From positions 276,552 to 340,551 of the forward strand of contig VWYX01000904.1 in assembly GCA_013396525.1 (NCBI GenBank): DNA of 64,000 nucleotides. The letters are read 5' to 3'. Source of the stretch: Chaetorhynchus papuensis. Taxonomy: Eukaryota; Chordata; Aves; Passeriformes; Rhipiduridae. Under the pieces are notes generated by a model. It saw nothing but the letters and a program-made list of their open reading frames with translations. It was not told where the DNA came from and did no database searches. The stretch's first letter is position 1. The number at the start of each line of letters is the position of its first letter. Positions 44,951-58,600 of the stretch are shown one piece after another. The position numbers and the translations under genes were made by a program.

Positions 44951-47900
44951 TTTTGGGAAAAGGAAAAAGAATTTCAGTAGGACATTTCACCTTCTGCTGT
45001 TTGTAGATTGACACCTGATTTGTGCAGGGGAAAAACCCCAAATCTGAACTATTGCTTTATTTTAATGCTGTGTGGCCACCATCACCACAATTGGTGGGTG
45101 CAATATGTAATCCAAGCACCTTTAAAAACCTGAAAGGAGCTGAAATACAGAACCTTGCCCAGTGCTTTCTGAAGGTGGGCAAGAACTGTACAAGAAGTTG
45201 AGAGACTGAAAAATCTTCGTTTTCTGTAGTTCAGAGAAAAGTTTGAGGGTTTTTTATCATGGAGTTGTCTTGCAATAAATTCAACCTTACACTGCTGAAA
45301 GGATGTTAAATCTTGGTTTTCAGCAGGAATTCAAGAACTACCTACTGACTGCTTGTTTTATTTATTTAACCTTCACAGGAAAACGTGTAAGGCTGAAGCT
45401 TTTGCAGCTGTGACTACAAAGGTGCATCATTCATGAGTTTTCTCTATCTGACACTAATACAAAGGGCATGGAGCCTCACAGATGTCAGAGAACGAGAACG
45501 AGACTGAGCTGATTTTAAAATTATTTCTCTCCATTTCATTGTGGAGACAGAGAAATAATTTCCTTCCCCTTTCACATACTGAAAATATGTTTTCATAAGA
45601 GTTTTTAGCAGCTAATCCACATTTTATTACTCTCTTCACTAAATCTGAGGAAACAAGTATCTTATTTTAGTCAAAATTCACTGTAGATTATGGTTGCTTG
45701 AAAGTTATGTGATGAAACCCAAAACCAGACACAGTGCTGGAGATTTTCCACTTCATTTCAACTGAAAGGTGTGCCAAGCTCACAAATGTTCCTATACAGA
45801 CAGCCAAGCAAGTGCAGGGCAATACAGCATCTGAGCTTTGTTTGCCACAAATAACTAAAATCCCAAGCCAATCAAACTTCTGTTCACATAAAAATCCAAA
45901 GGACATTTGGAAAAAAGTTCTGTCACACTTCTGATTTGTCTGCCTGCTTTCTCAGAGCATCTTTTCAGGGTAAAAAGAACAGCCAAAGTAATGTGTCTCC
46001 TCTCTCCTACACCAAAATGTGTTGGACAAAACCTTTACACAGCTTTTTAAAAAAGGATTACATGGTTATTCAGAGTACCTGCACACTTGGTCACATTAAT
46101 TCAGATTAGATAAGAAATATGAAAATTCTGTAAAGCTGTTGTGCTCCTCTGGAGGTCACATCTTTTGTGCAGACTGCAACACACTCCAGGAGATTCTCAT
46201 TGCAGCTTTTGCTTGAGACAGGGCCCCACTATGACAATTCATCTGCAGATCAGTGCAGTCTAATTTATTTACTGTAGAAAATAATCTACCAAGCCTGACT
46301 CAGTAACACAGATTACAGCTGCCTGCTTGTGCATGAAATACTGCTTGAAAAGGTGAAGAGATGACTTAGTGAGTGCCTTCACAGGATATCATCAGCAGAG
46401 TATGTACTGACACAGACACTCTGCAGATGCTCTGCTGACACTCATCAGCAGTAGGAGGAGAGAGAATCCATTCATCATGGACTAGGTTATTTTCATAAAA
46501 GACAGTTTAGTTCTGTACCCTCTCATTATCCAGGATAGAACCAATCAGTGAACTGACAAACATGGCCGGGACATCCAGATGTGGCTTTCTTTGCCAGACC
46601 AAAGCCTGCCTGCTCTGAAACCTTAGTTACGTCTTTTCTTGAGTGAAGACAAGCTCAGTAGATGTCAGGAAGTCACTGTCCATGAGTTAGAACTCAGATT
46701 AGTATGTAAAGGTCCATATTTAAAAGCTGGATTGATACATCCTTTGCTGTAATAAATAATGTTATAATGAATTAATATAGTAGCTATGTAAATGCACTTC
46801 TCAAAACAGTCTGTGGTACAAAAGAGTTCCTTTGTCATGATCTAGATATTCCATCAGATCAAGATTTGTGTATTTAATCTGAATTGGTACGTGTTACTCA
46901 TTATTACAGACACGTAACACTTGGTATTTCGTTGTTCACTGTGTGACTGAAGCACTGTCAGTGTCAGTGATGCACTGAGGATCCATGGCCACCCAGCCAA
47001 AGAAACACATTCTACTGGTGGGACAATTTGAACACGTGACTGTAGGCACCTGGGTATCCAAACCCTCTGGTCTAACCAGCTGCAAGAGCTGAATACCCAG
47101 ACACAGATGACACACTTCCTCATTAGGTAACTTCTAAGCTATCACTTGTTCTTTGTGTTAGAAAAGCTGCAACTTATTGCAGGCCAAAACAATATTCAAG
47201 CACTGCAAAGTACTGAGAAGTGCAATATAAACTATGAGGAGAATTATGACGAGTACTGATTGTTCTGTGTCGAATTTCTCTTATGTCTGAGGATATGCTC
47301 ACAATTCTGTTAGCTCAGAATCTGGAATCTTATTTTGTGTTTGCAAAGACAGGACACACAGGTCCTTACAGTAAGGCCCCAGACCTCGGCCAAGGTAAAA
47401 CCACTGCCAAACCTTCAAGAGACTGATGACTTCCAAACCAAGAAACAGCACACCAAAACCAGAAACTGTTGTTTGCATTTTATTCTGGTGTCCTTTGTGA
47501 GCTTGATACTACTTAGGGTTTCATTTCACATCCTTTTGAGGGTCCTCTTGGTAAAAACAAAGCCAAACAAGTTTCTCTAAAGCATGCAGGGATTCAGGCT
47601 TCCAGAACTGCTCCACGTGCAGAGCGTTTCACTGGGATGGTCAGGGAAGAAGGGTCAGACTCAGGGCTCCTCTTCCACCCTCACCCTTCTCCCCAGAGGA
47701 ACCCATGTCCACTGACACGCTGCACTCATCTGTGCCCTTTCCATCTCTTCCCTTCCAATTCTCTTTGTAAGTTTTGTCCCTTCCTGGTAGCTCGCTGTGC
47801 TATTTGTGCTGTTTTTATTATTTTGTTTATATTTAAACTTCCTCTTCTTTATAACTCCCTGGACATATTTACATTCACACCAAAGTGTAGTCCCTCCCTC

Positions 47901-50900
47901 CTCCACGGCTGCAGAGCAGCACACTGGGAAGATCTGGAGGGCTTCCTGACCCAGGGGGAGCAGCTCATTTCCCTTCTATCTTAAACCCACGGTTTGTTAG
48001 TTATCTCCAAGATAACATCAGACGCTGACTTACATGGATCAAGGAGAAAAATCCAGTTCTCCTTCATTAAAAGGAGAACTATTCTGCCTGCAGCCAATAT
48101 ACAGTAGACATAAATTTGAGAGTTAATGTATGACATCTCAAGGACTCTAGCAGGGAGCATTACTAGAGTTCTGTTATGAAAGTCATTTCTGTCTTTGCTG
48201 AATTGTGGATAAACAGAGGTTTTAAACCCTGGAACAGTGTCAAGAGTTTTACAAAGCTGCCACCATTTGTTTACTCCTGAAGCAGAGTTTGAAAGAGTCT
48301 AATAGAGTGTATGTCTCTGTAAGTTACTCTGCAGAGGGGGGGACCAGAAAACGTGTGACTATTTTGTGTAATTAAGAGGGAACCAAGGAAACTATTAAAA
48401 ACATATGAAACAATGTAATTAATATGCCATGTTATTTTCTGGTCCTAAACCAGCAGTATCTTCAACCTCACACCCTCCTCTGCACAGATCCACTCGTGGC
48501 CTTAGTTCTGCTCACTGGAGATCCTGATCACGGCTTCGTGCACGGCACAGAAAGAGTAACCAGTGCCAACAATCTGTCTGCCAGAATGCATTCTGATTTT
48601 TAAACGTGGTTTGTCTCATTAAATTCCAAGTTGCGACCACAAAAAGTAACTGAAAACTGTTAATCAGAGTGTAAAGAAAGCACAGATTAATGTCAGGCAA
48701 GAACAGAAAACCCTAGTGATGCCAGTGGGATTTTCTATCCCTGGTCTGTCTTTGCACAGTATATAACTGACTATTTAAGATGTCTAAAACACAGAGCTTT
48801 GGCAAACAAAAGACTTTCCACTTACAATTTTCTCACTCTCCCTTCTCCTTGTAGTTAATTATCCTATAAAAGGAAGATTTATTGGGGCATGTTCCAATAA
48901 ATGCTGTGCATTAGCTATAGCTATATATATCCTTAACATTTCAATTCTTGAAGATCTGTACTTCACACAAATCTTTATTACACGACCCCAATTCCACAGT
49001 TCTTACACCGCTTGTTCCCTCGCTACAACCCATGAGGCATTTGCCAAGGTTAGAACTTACAGGTGAACCCACAAACTACCAAACTCTCCAGAATCTTCAG
49101 TCTGACAATAGTTTGCTGTGCAACACGGTGGTCTTGGCAGGACCTAAGCTGGAGGATGCTCTGCTACACAGGGCAGACCGTAGTCCTTGCTTTAGATAAT
49201 AATTGAATTTTAAAAATCCTCTAAAGCAGAGCTAGAATGTACCTATCCACTACATACTGGCAGCAAGTAGTAACTATTTTGCCAAACAAGTTTGATTATT
49301 ATTGCAGTGGGAATCACTGTCCAGAGGCAGCTCTGGACTCTTGATAAGTGTCTGGATGGTGCTTGCCTGCAGCCCCAAGCTGGGCACCCAACATGCAGTG
49401 ATTAGAGCAGGCACCTCTGTTCTCAGCATCCTGGCTGCCCTGCAGCCCCTGTGAGCCGCCTCCCTCCTTATTCTGGGAAGGCTCCAAAAGCACCAGAAAG
49501 GCAGCACCCCACCCCTGGGGTGCCAGGCTCTGGGGTCCATTGCCATGGAGACTTTTATGGGCCCCAGCCTTAAATGCCCTCTTGGGGAATGGAGCAGAAT
49601 TCACTAAACACTTTCCCCCTTCCCTCATGAATCCCTATGGGATCACATCCTTGTGATTGCAGTGTTGGCTCAGGCAGCAGCAGAAGCTGAACAAGGCATT
49701 TCCCTACCTAAGACAAGAGGCGTTACTGAGCCTTTCTGGAGGGTCAGGTTTTCAGCCCAGGAACCAGCAGACCAAACATGTATCATCCTAGGCTGATGAC
49801 AGAAAGGTGACACTGAGTGCTGAGAGCCAGCTGAAAGATACAGCTCTAGTCCAGCCTTTGATTTATCCTGGTCCAGCAGAAGCACTGGGGAGCACTGCAC
49901 GGCACAGGGCCCTACTTCTTATCTTGATTTTTGTCACAGGTGGGCAGGTTCAGAGAAATTAAGGAAAAAATCCCCAGCTACCTGAGGGATTTTTCCCAGG
50001 ATTATAAAATTCTATTCAAGATTTCCAACAAAGTCATCAAAAGTATGGGTTAAGATGATGTCCTTGTCAACAAGCATGACAGAGTATTAAAACATTACAC
50101 AATGAAGCATAAACAACAGTGTGCTTCATTTGTCCATTTACTTTACAGTCAGCTGAAAGAGTATTTAGGTCATTACATTTAAAATGCCACTGCATTAAAT
50201 CATCTCTCAAACAACAAAATACCCAGATATTAGCAGATCTGCTGGGTTTCCTAATACCTCTCTGGAAAGAGATAAAAGTTCTGATTACTGTGACGGAATA
50301 TTTCACAGAAATACACACAGCTCTGTGTGTTGGTGACTGAGGGCGAGGACAGTGATGTTGGGCAAAGAGTTTTGGCTGATGTCAGAAACGTAATTTCAGG
50401 ATGTCAGATTTTAAAAACAATCCCACAGAACTGCAGCCAAGTCCTTGGAAAAGAGAGCAAAGAGTACAGAACGGCATGAGAGATAAAAGATAACAAATGC
50501 CAAGTGTGACAGTGAGGTGCCTGAAGCAGGAGCTGGAAGTGCAGCGCACTTCCCAGGAACCCTGCGGTGTCTGGGTACAGCTGCTGGCACTGGGAGCACT
50601 CGGGAAGTTACACTGCAAGGGGAGAAAAGTAAAAACAACACAGTTCTTGAGAACACCTTTTATAAAACAGACACAAAACCAGGTTATAGATGCGTGCCAG
50701 GGTTGGAGCAGAAAATAGTTCAGAAGAGATTTCCCTGTCTGCATTACACTTGTCTGCTTTTGAGCATTGTTTCAGCAAACATGCCAGCAAAGGGCTTTTT
50801 CTCCTAGCTAAAAAATGTTTTAAATTAGGGGATTCCTTTGCCCAGATCAGGTCGCTCTAGCTGACCTATTTCCTCTGGACTTCCCAGCTTCTGTAGAACA

Positions 50901-53900
50901 GACTTGTACCTAACACTACTTCAGTTTGCTCCATACAAAAGTGGAAACCACTGCTACTGGTAGAAGGAATTAGAAAATTAATAATATTGGTACCAAATTC
51001 CACGAATACATGTGCATATAGTATGTGAAGCAAAATTTCAGTTTTGAGAAAAAAAAGTAACATACTTAAGTGCAGGTAAAGCTGAGTGTACACAGGGCAT
51101 GGAGCACCATTGTTCCTGAAGTCTTGAAGGCACCAGCTCTGTCACACATCCAGCAAGAATCCAGCAGAACCCTTAAGACAGTTTGCCAGCTACCAAAACA
51201 CATCTAAAATTCTGTCTCCAGCCTCCTGGAGCAGTTACAGGGAATATCCACCTTCTAGCAGATGCATTCACTGAGTGTCTTTTTCCCCCCTGTTTTTCCT
51301 TTAATTCCTTCCATCAGTGTTTTCTGTATGTGCCTTATTAAATTCTGGCATTGGCTAGTAAATATTTTGCCAAACAGATGTTTGTTTGTTTAAAATTATT
51401 GGGGAACTAGGCTGATTTCTGTGCCTGTGGCTGTGTACTATAAATAATTCCCCTGCCTTTTGAATACCTAGGAATTAAAAAGAGAAGTTCAGTTGATGGG
51501 GCTGGAAGTGGCTGCAGTGCTCACCTGACCATAAGCACGTTCCAATGCCACAGGGAGAAAAACAAACCCTTTGAGCCAACTGGACCTTAGTGCAGAATAT
51601 CTGAAGGCTTTAGCTGGCCTGTCATGCTGTGTGCAATCCAGGCTTTTCTTTTCCCACATGTCTGGCAGTCTGCGGAGAAGCCATATGGAATCCCAGCAAA
51701 CTGCACATGGGAAGGACATGGCTGTCCAGGGTGAGCACAGGGAAGGGTCAGACAGGCTCTGCCTGTTCTTTGTGACAACCACTGCACCTGGAACTGCTGC
51801 TTCATTGTCTCCCATGAACTAGACAATAATTCACAAAGCCATTTTTCACTCTCATGCAGAACATAAAGAGTCCTTAGTACAAGCTAGGATTTATTTACAA
51901 ATAATAAATTGATTAATAAAATCTTCCATAATTTTTATTTTCAGAAGTATTTTTTCAGTATACACTGCCGAAACACTGCATTTCTGTTCTTGCTTCTAAA
52001 AACACATAGCTATTTCCAGAGTTTATTTTCCTATTAATATCCTTTGAAGATATTCAACATATTCCACATAATACATCGTTAAAAATATCGTTTTATGTCA
52101 TATATTGAAGCCTGAGGAGTGGATTACATAGAGAAATGAACACGGTAGATGAAGAAGTTTGAGAAGGATTCAAGTCACATTTCAAATCTAAAATCTCCAA
52201 ATTGGATTTTAAAGCCTCAGTCTCAGGGAGGAGCTGCCATGCAATTTTAATTCCGTCCTAGGCAGGGCCAAGGATCAGAACACAGTCCAAAGAAAATATT
52301 TAAGTTGCAAGATTCTTTCTTCAAAACTCAGCCTGAATTGAAAGTATATCCTACACAGAGATATAATCATTAGGGAGAACTGCACAGTGCTGGAATATCA
52401 AGTGCAGAAACTGGATCAGTGCTGTACTACTGCCACAGAACAAGGGACATCCCTGTTTACTGATGGGAAGGTGGCTGGTTCTGCACAAGCATAACCTACT
52501 GCATTAATGGACAACTCTGTGTTTCTTTCCATTGCAAAATTCCCTTCATGCTAAAGGGAACTTTACCAGAAACACAAAATGTAACTAAACAACTGTTTTC
52601 TGTAGCATTTGCAGGGAAAGCCTGATGAACCTCCTCGTGTCTTACCCAAGTGTGATTACATTATACTGCCTGATTATGTTGAGTGGTTATTAATCACTTT
52701 TAAAGCCAATTTGCGAACTTGGCTTAGAAGTCTGTTCTTACATCTTTGCTGTTCTCTTTGGCTTTTATTTAAATTGATAAAAAATACCACAAAAACCATT
52801 AGCAAAACAGATGTTGTGTTCTTTTTCAAACTAGCATGAAAACTCAACTACCTTGCTTCATAGAGGAGAATGTACATGCCACTTTTTTTTAGCCATTTAA
52901 TCATGAAGCAAAATTTCTTCCCCTTAAGCTTCTGTTTCCATAGTTAAACAAAACCAGACACCAAAAGAAGCAACTCCTAATTTTGAAAATCCCCATTATC
53001 CTGCCAAACATTTGGTTTAGCTCAATCACACAGAGTAGCTCCAGGGTTTTCACTGCATGAATCGCAGGATGACATTAAGTGACAGTGCACTGAAAAATAA
53101 TATAAGCCTAATCATTCAAAGTTAAGCTTCCTTCGAAACACAACACTTTCTTACAAGTTTCTGACATGCAAATTAAAAGTATTTCTGGATTTGTTCAAAA
53201 TGTTCACCTCCACAGACAAACATTTCCTCCAACTACAGTGAAACAAACAGGAGAATCAAATCAACTTCATTATATTTATTTTATTCAGTAACCTCTGGGC
53301 CAGATTCAATAAAAGCTCTATCTGATTTTAGTCTGTGTGACAGAACATTAAAAAGACATGCTATTTATTTAATTTAGCACTCCCTACTTTTTTGAGCAAC
53401 GAAAGATAACTTCCTGCTGACTCTTGTTTACTATGACTTATGCATGGGAATTGTGCTTTAAATAGCTGAAGCCCTCAAGATGTCAAAATCTGGAACTTGG
53501 GTTGGAATGCACACAGATCTTATTAATTAACGAGGCCTGGGAAAATAAATGGGATAGAGAAAATATATCTGGGCCCTGGATTCAGCATGAGAACGAAGTC
53601 TGCATTCAGATTCAAAGCCAAATCAGAGCTAACGTTCAAGAATGCATGGAATGAGGTCCCTAGCAGCGCTTACTGGGAGATTCCTGCTCCAACTGACACA
53701 AATCTCCTGAGATTTCCTTCATTTCTAACAAACTCAGAGCAACTTTCTTGATTCCTTTGTCTCTTTAGTCACCTTTATTTAGACACAGGGACGTGTATCC
53801 CAGTCCTGCAAATCTGAACCATTTATCTAAAATGATCAGGCGCTATTTGGGAGGAATGTTCTCTCACAGTGTTGTTTGTAGTTGATACCATTCCACTATG

Positions 53901-55589
53901 CACTACATGTTATAATCTCAGTTCCTTATATTGGGTTGGATTCCTAGCTCCATTTTTCCTTTCTGAAAAAACTATATTCAGTTTGGAAGCCTCTCCATGT
54001 GCAGAATTCCCTCCTGGATTAATGAGGCTGATGTCACCGCTGTGCAATTCTGGGTTAAGCCGCAGTAACTCCCCTGATCTCAATAAAGCTGCAGCAGCAG
54101 CAAACTCCAGTAAGGCAAAAGTGAGTCACACCCAGGCAGCTCTGCGTGTGGAAGGGTTCTGGATGTGTCCAAAGAGTGATCAATGAAAGCTTTTCATTTT
54201 CTACCAAATGCTGGCTGCATTACTCTGTGAAACATGGGTTCAGCATGCCAAGGTACACTTAGAAAACTCACACAAAGCAACAAAACAGAGAGCTGTTTTC
54301 AATGTTAGTGCTCCCTACACATCGGGACCCAAAGGTATTTGAGATACTAAAGGTTATCATGTTGTAAGGCGACAAAATTGATTAAATATTCCTGATTAGA
54401 TGAAGCCACAGCTTATTAATCCTTAATCAAACAGTGTCACATATGGCTTTTTTTCTCAGTTTGGTACCTTGGCTATAGCACCATGGGCCAGGATCCAAGT
54501 TTTTTTATCAAGAACGTGCTTGTGATTTCTGTCTAAGAACACAACCAGGGTTCAGCGCTGCTCCCGGAGCCAGGCGATGTCCATTGCACATCAGTTTGCA
54601 TATAAATGTTTCCTCTTTCCACAGCTCCCTTTCCCTGCAACATTTCATACGGAGGGACTGCTAGCAACAAAGAGTGCAGGGACTTTCCCAGCCTTAGAAG
54701 AAAACCCATAAAATTTAATGTGCCCAGCACAGTTCTATTTAAAGCACTGGTAAATGAGCCAACAAACTACTGTCCATGAGCATTACATCACGTGCTGCCA
54801 CATTTCTCTGAGGCTATATAAAGCTGTAATATGCTCACTAATGAATTGTATGGTATGTTCAGGCCATATGGCTCCCCGGAACTGTACAGAACAATGCTGC
54901 AGTTATGGGGGTACGGAACAATCACTTTCTGACATGTACATCATCATGTGTTTATGAAATGTCTCCCAGGGAGACCACATGTTAAAATAAACCATCAATA
55001 TTTTATTGTTCACTCTCTTGTGTGCTTGTTACAATTTGGTTAATGTTTTATTTGTTTATAAAACCATTTGTGCTAATAACCCAACCATATTTTTTATTTT
55101 CCTCTATGCCCTACTTTCACTGCTGCTAGGGCAATACAGAAGAGTTGATTGGCTGCAGTTATTTTGTTTCAGAGGTTTCAGCTGCTGACTAATTACCTTG
55201 TTGGAAAAGCAAACACGGCTGTTTCTCATATCTGCACTACATTTTCTTATTTCCAAATGTGAAGTCACAGGAATCCAAGGCAGTTAATATGTCAGGTTTT
55301 ATTTACATAGCTCTTCAGTTATCATGTGGAGCAGCATCTCTGCTCAACTTTCTGGATTACAGGAGGATTTTGTCGAAAGAAAAAATGCTATGGAATGGGT
55401 TAAAGTATGTATATAAATTTAAACAAACACAAATAAAAAGTAGAACACTGGGGCTATCTCTGTGCATTATGGTAAATGAAGCCATAATCTCCTAATACCC
55501 CTGGCAATGAGGTCTCTCCATTAGCTAATAGCTGGTTTAAAACGCAGTCTTATAATAATTCTACCAACTAAATAAACATTTTAAAATGA
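44951..55589. other. Intronic sequence, no gene seen
   Basis: Unique DNA. A perfect GC-rich hairpin lies at 49504-49523 within a mildly GC-rich patch (49330-49530). Open frames of up to 120 codons show no recognisable protein. Confidence 0.35.
49504..49523. repeat. Perfect 8-bp GC-rich hairpin with CCCC loop
   Basis: GCACCCCA and TGGGGTGC enclose a four-base loop. Confidence 0.7.
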
Positions 55590-55614
55590 ACACACACACA
55601 CACACACACACACA
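55590..55614 (+). repeat. (AC)12 dinucleotide microsatellite
   Basis: Twelve uninterrupted AC units, followed by atgtgtat. Confidence 0.97.
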
Positions 55615-58600
55615 TGTGTATAACCATCCCAATTTACAAGGCAGAAAAGAAAATTATGTTCCACTGTCTATTTTTCAGTCATTAAATTTTTGACAGTGTA
55701 CGCTTGCATGCAACTGTGTGACCCATAATAAAAATACCCCGTGAAGTTAAAGCAGCTTTGAGGTACCCACCCACAAGGTGGGAGCTTCCTGGGAGAGCAG
55801 ACCTACCTTTAACAACTGAAGGAATGATAAGCCATGCAGGGCACTGGACTGGGCTGGATCTTTTGGGCTCTTTTTGCAGCCATCCATTGTGGGTATGAAA
55901 ATCCTGGCTGAGCTCAATCAGAAAAGCAAGAGCGTGTTCTTCTCTTCAGCCCGAGTGCTGCTGCCTTTCTGCTTCTTGTCAATATTTAACTAGTTTGTCA
56001 AGTTGGATTATATCTCCTGTCCTAAATCCCACTCCTTTAATTCCAACTAAGTGGGTGTGCTTCCAAGGCAGCTTCTTAGGCATGTATTGATAGCTTATCA
56101 AAGTTGTTTGTTTGGCCTGGAAGGTTTTTTCCTGGATGCATTTTCATGTATAGGTGATGCAGCTGCCAAACCAGTGCACCAGAGAAACCACCACGGTGAA
56201 CAAACAGCCATGGTTTCTGTGTTCCACAGCAACACCCACAGAAAACAAGGGCTTTTTTGGATTTTCAGCATTTCTTGATCACTCTTGGCCACAAAATGAA
56301 AATGTCACTCGCAATAATTGGAGGAATTCCAATATATACACACTTTTCAACAAACTAGTGTAAAATAATGTGGTTTTTCAGACTTTTTTTAAGCAGAGGC
56401 TGAGGGAAGTGCTTCCTTAGATGTGGCTGCAGCTGCCTTTTCCCTGCAGCTACTCCAGCACGGCCAGAGCTGTTTCTGCTGTCTGCAAACAAACCAGTTC
56501 AGTTTGACTTGCTGGAGATGCAGCTACCACTGCTATGAACAGCTCATATGAATTCATGTTTTGTGCCACTTATGTACATTTATTTGCACATTAAGTGTGT
56601 CTCTTAGGCACAGGCAATCTGCCAACACTGTTCTCAATGGAACACAAGTTTGCTTTCCAAATTAAGAGGTACTGATAATATCAAGCGGCAAAAACAATGA
56701 TGCAAAACTTGTATAGTGATTCAAGGTACAGTAGTTAACATAAAAAAGTCAATTATCACCAGTTCACTGCAATATTTTGTCTCAGAAGGTAGATTTTTTA
56801 AAAGAATATTACGATGTCTTAGTTTGCTGTTTTGTTGTTTGGGTTTTGGGAGGTTTTTTTGGGAGGGAGATTTGGGGCTGGGAACACTGACATTTAAAAA
56901 TAAACTTTACTTGTTCCAAAAAGCAATAGGATGCAAAAAGGCTGCAGGTTTCAAAATAATAGATACAAACATTCCTCACAGATCTTTTTCCCTGTCCTCC
57001 CTCTAAGCTTTTTCACAAAAAAAGCAGAAGAAAAAGAAAGAAAAGAAAGGAAAGGAAAAGGATATTTGGAGCCAAAGAAGTCAGTTCAACCAAATGATGG
57101 GAGAAATGAGATTTACTTGCAAGAAGCAGTAAAGGTACAGGAGGTGGAGTCTACCTAGTTGTATTCCCCAGCTGAACTTCTGGAATTTTGTGGCTGCTGG
57201 GCAATTTTTCCCATGTCTTCAATAATACAGACTGTTTACATCCCTGTAACGTTGTTTAAATTAACCTCGTATTATTAATAGCTAATTCAAATCTGAAAAC
57301 GTCTCTGTACACATGGATGTACACAGTGAGTTCCTGTTATAAGTTATCAGATCGAGATCCTTGTGTCACTCTGCCTGACCCAAAGGCTGATGAAGCAATG
57401 GGAAGATTTCCTGCTCATTCTCTGTCCTTTGGGCTGGGCCAGGCTTCACCAGCACAAAAGCACAGGAGGCACTCAGTGTTGCTTAGCTCCATTCCCATTC
57501 CTCTGTCTCCAAGAGAACAAACTCTCTGTTTCAGGGTCAATGTACAGGGTCTGGTCCAGCATGACACGATTTCAGATCACCAAAAGCTGGCAGAAGCTCA
57601 CATCTGCCTCTCAGCCTGATGGGCACAAACCCTCAGGGGACATTTATCAGCCACTGAAATCGTATGTGCAATGCTTATTCCAGAGAGAAAAGGATTCTTA
57701 ACCTATATACAATCTCTTGAGCAACTTAACTCCCCACCCCCTTCCCTAGTGCTCTCTGAAACCCTCAGCCTGCCCTGAAATAGATGCTGAGCCTCAAACA
57801 GTCAGAAGTGATTTTGTAGTCTGAAATCCAAACCACGCACAATTGGCCTCTGAAACTAGTGGAACAAATGCTACTCTCTTGCAGCAAGATATTTTTGTCT
57901 TTGATAAATATTAACTGACGTGCAATAGTCATAGCCAAAGCAGCTGACCCATATTTCATAACTAGTGGAAGTTTTCCCTGACACTATCATTAGAAGCACT
58001 CAGCTGCTGGGGGCTGGGAGCCGGATCCCGCTGCAAAACTCCTGCTCAGACCAAGGAGTAAAAGATCACCAAACATAAGATTACTGCCTGTGGCCTTGAC
58101 AGGAGGAAATGCATTGGAGATCACTTGACAGAAGATTTTAATGTGGCTCTTTACATCCTTTTAATTGGTTAAAAAGGGAAAAAGTGGAAACATTCCCATT
58201 CTGCCTTATTAACTGTTACTTTTCACTGGGGAAACTCCACAGGCTCTCCACTATCAGCACAATCACAGGGAGGGAGCAGATGCTGGGTAAGGGGAGTTTT
58301 GTCACAGGGATATTGTGTGATAGAGCTCATCTGCCTGCAGGGATTACAAGGTAACATACAGTGATTGGTCATGAGGTCACCTTCGGTGTAACTGGAGTGC
58401 TGCTTTCAAAAAACTATCATTGGATGTAACTTTAGGGAAAATTATTTAATAACTGAAATCTACAGATCTGAACAAGATTGCTAGACATCAGAAAGTCTTT
58501 AGTTAAGACTACATTCTTGAGCTTAGAATGTTGGGGGTTTTTATTATGAAGCCAAAACACATAACATTTTCAGGGTTGTGTTGAAGTCTGTGTGTTTTCT

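Noticed and set aside
44720..45041. Phe/Leu-rich minus-strand frames resembling membrane segments
   Set aside because: Translation of the A/C low-complexity tract.
47637..47984. 115-codon plus-strand open frame
   Set aside because: Low-complexity pyrimidine-rich composition explains the lack of stops; no domain.
54813..54826. TATA-box-like ctatataaag
   Set aside because: Common in AT-rich DNA; no CpG patch, initiator or exon nearby.
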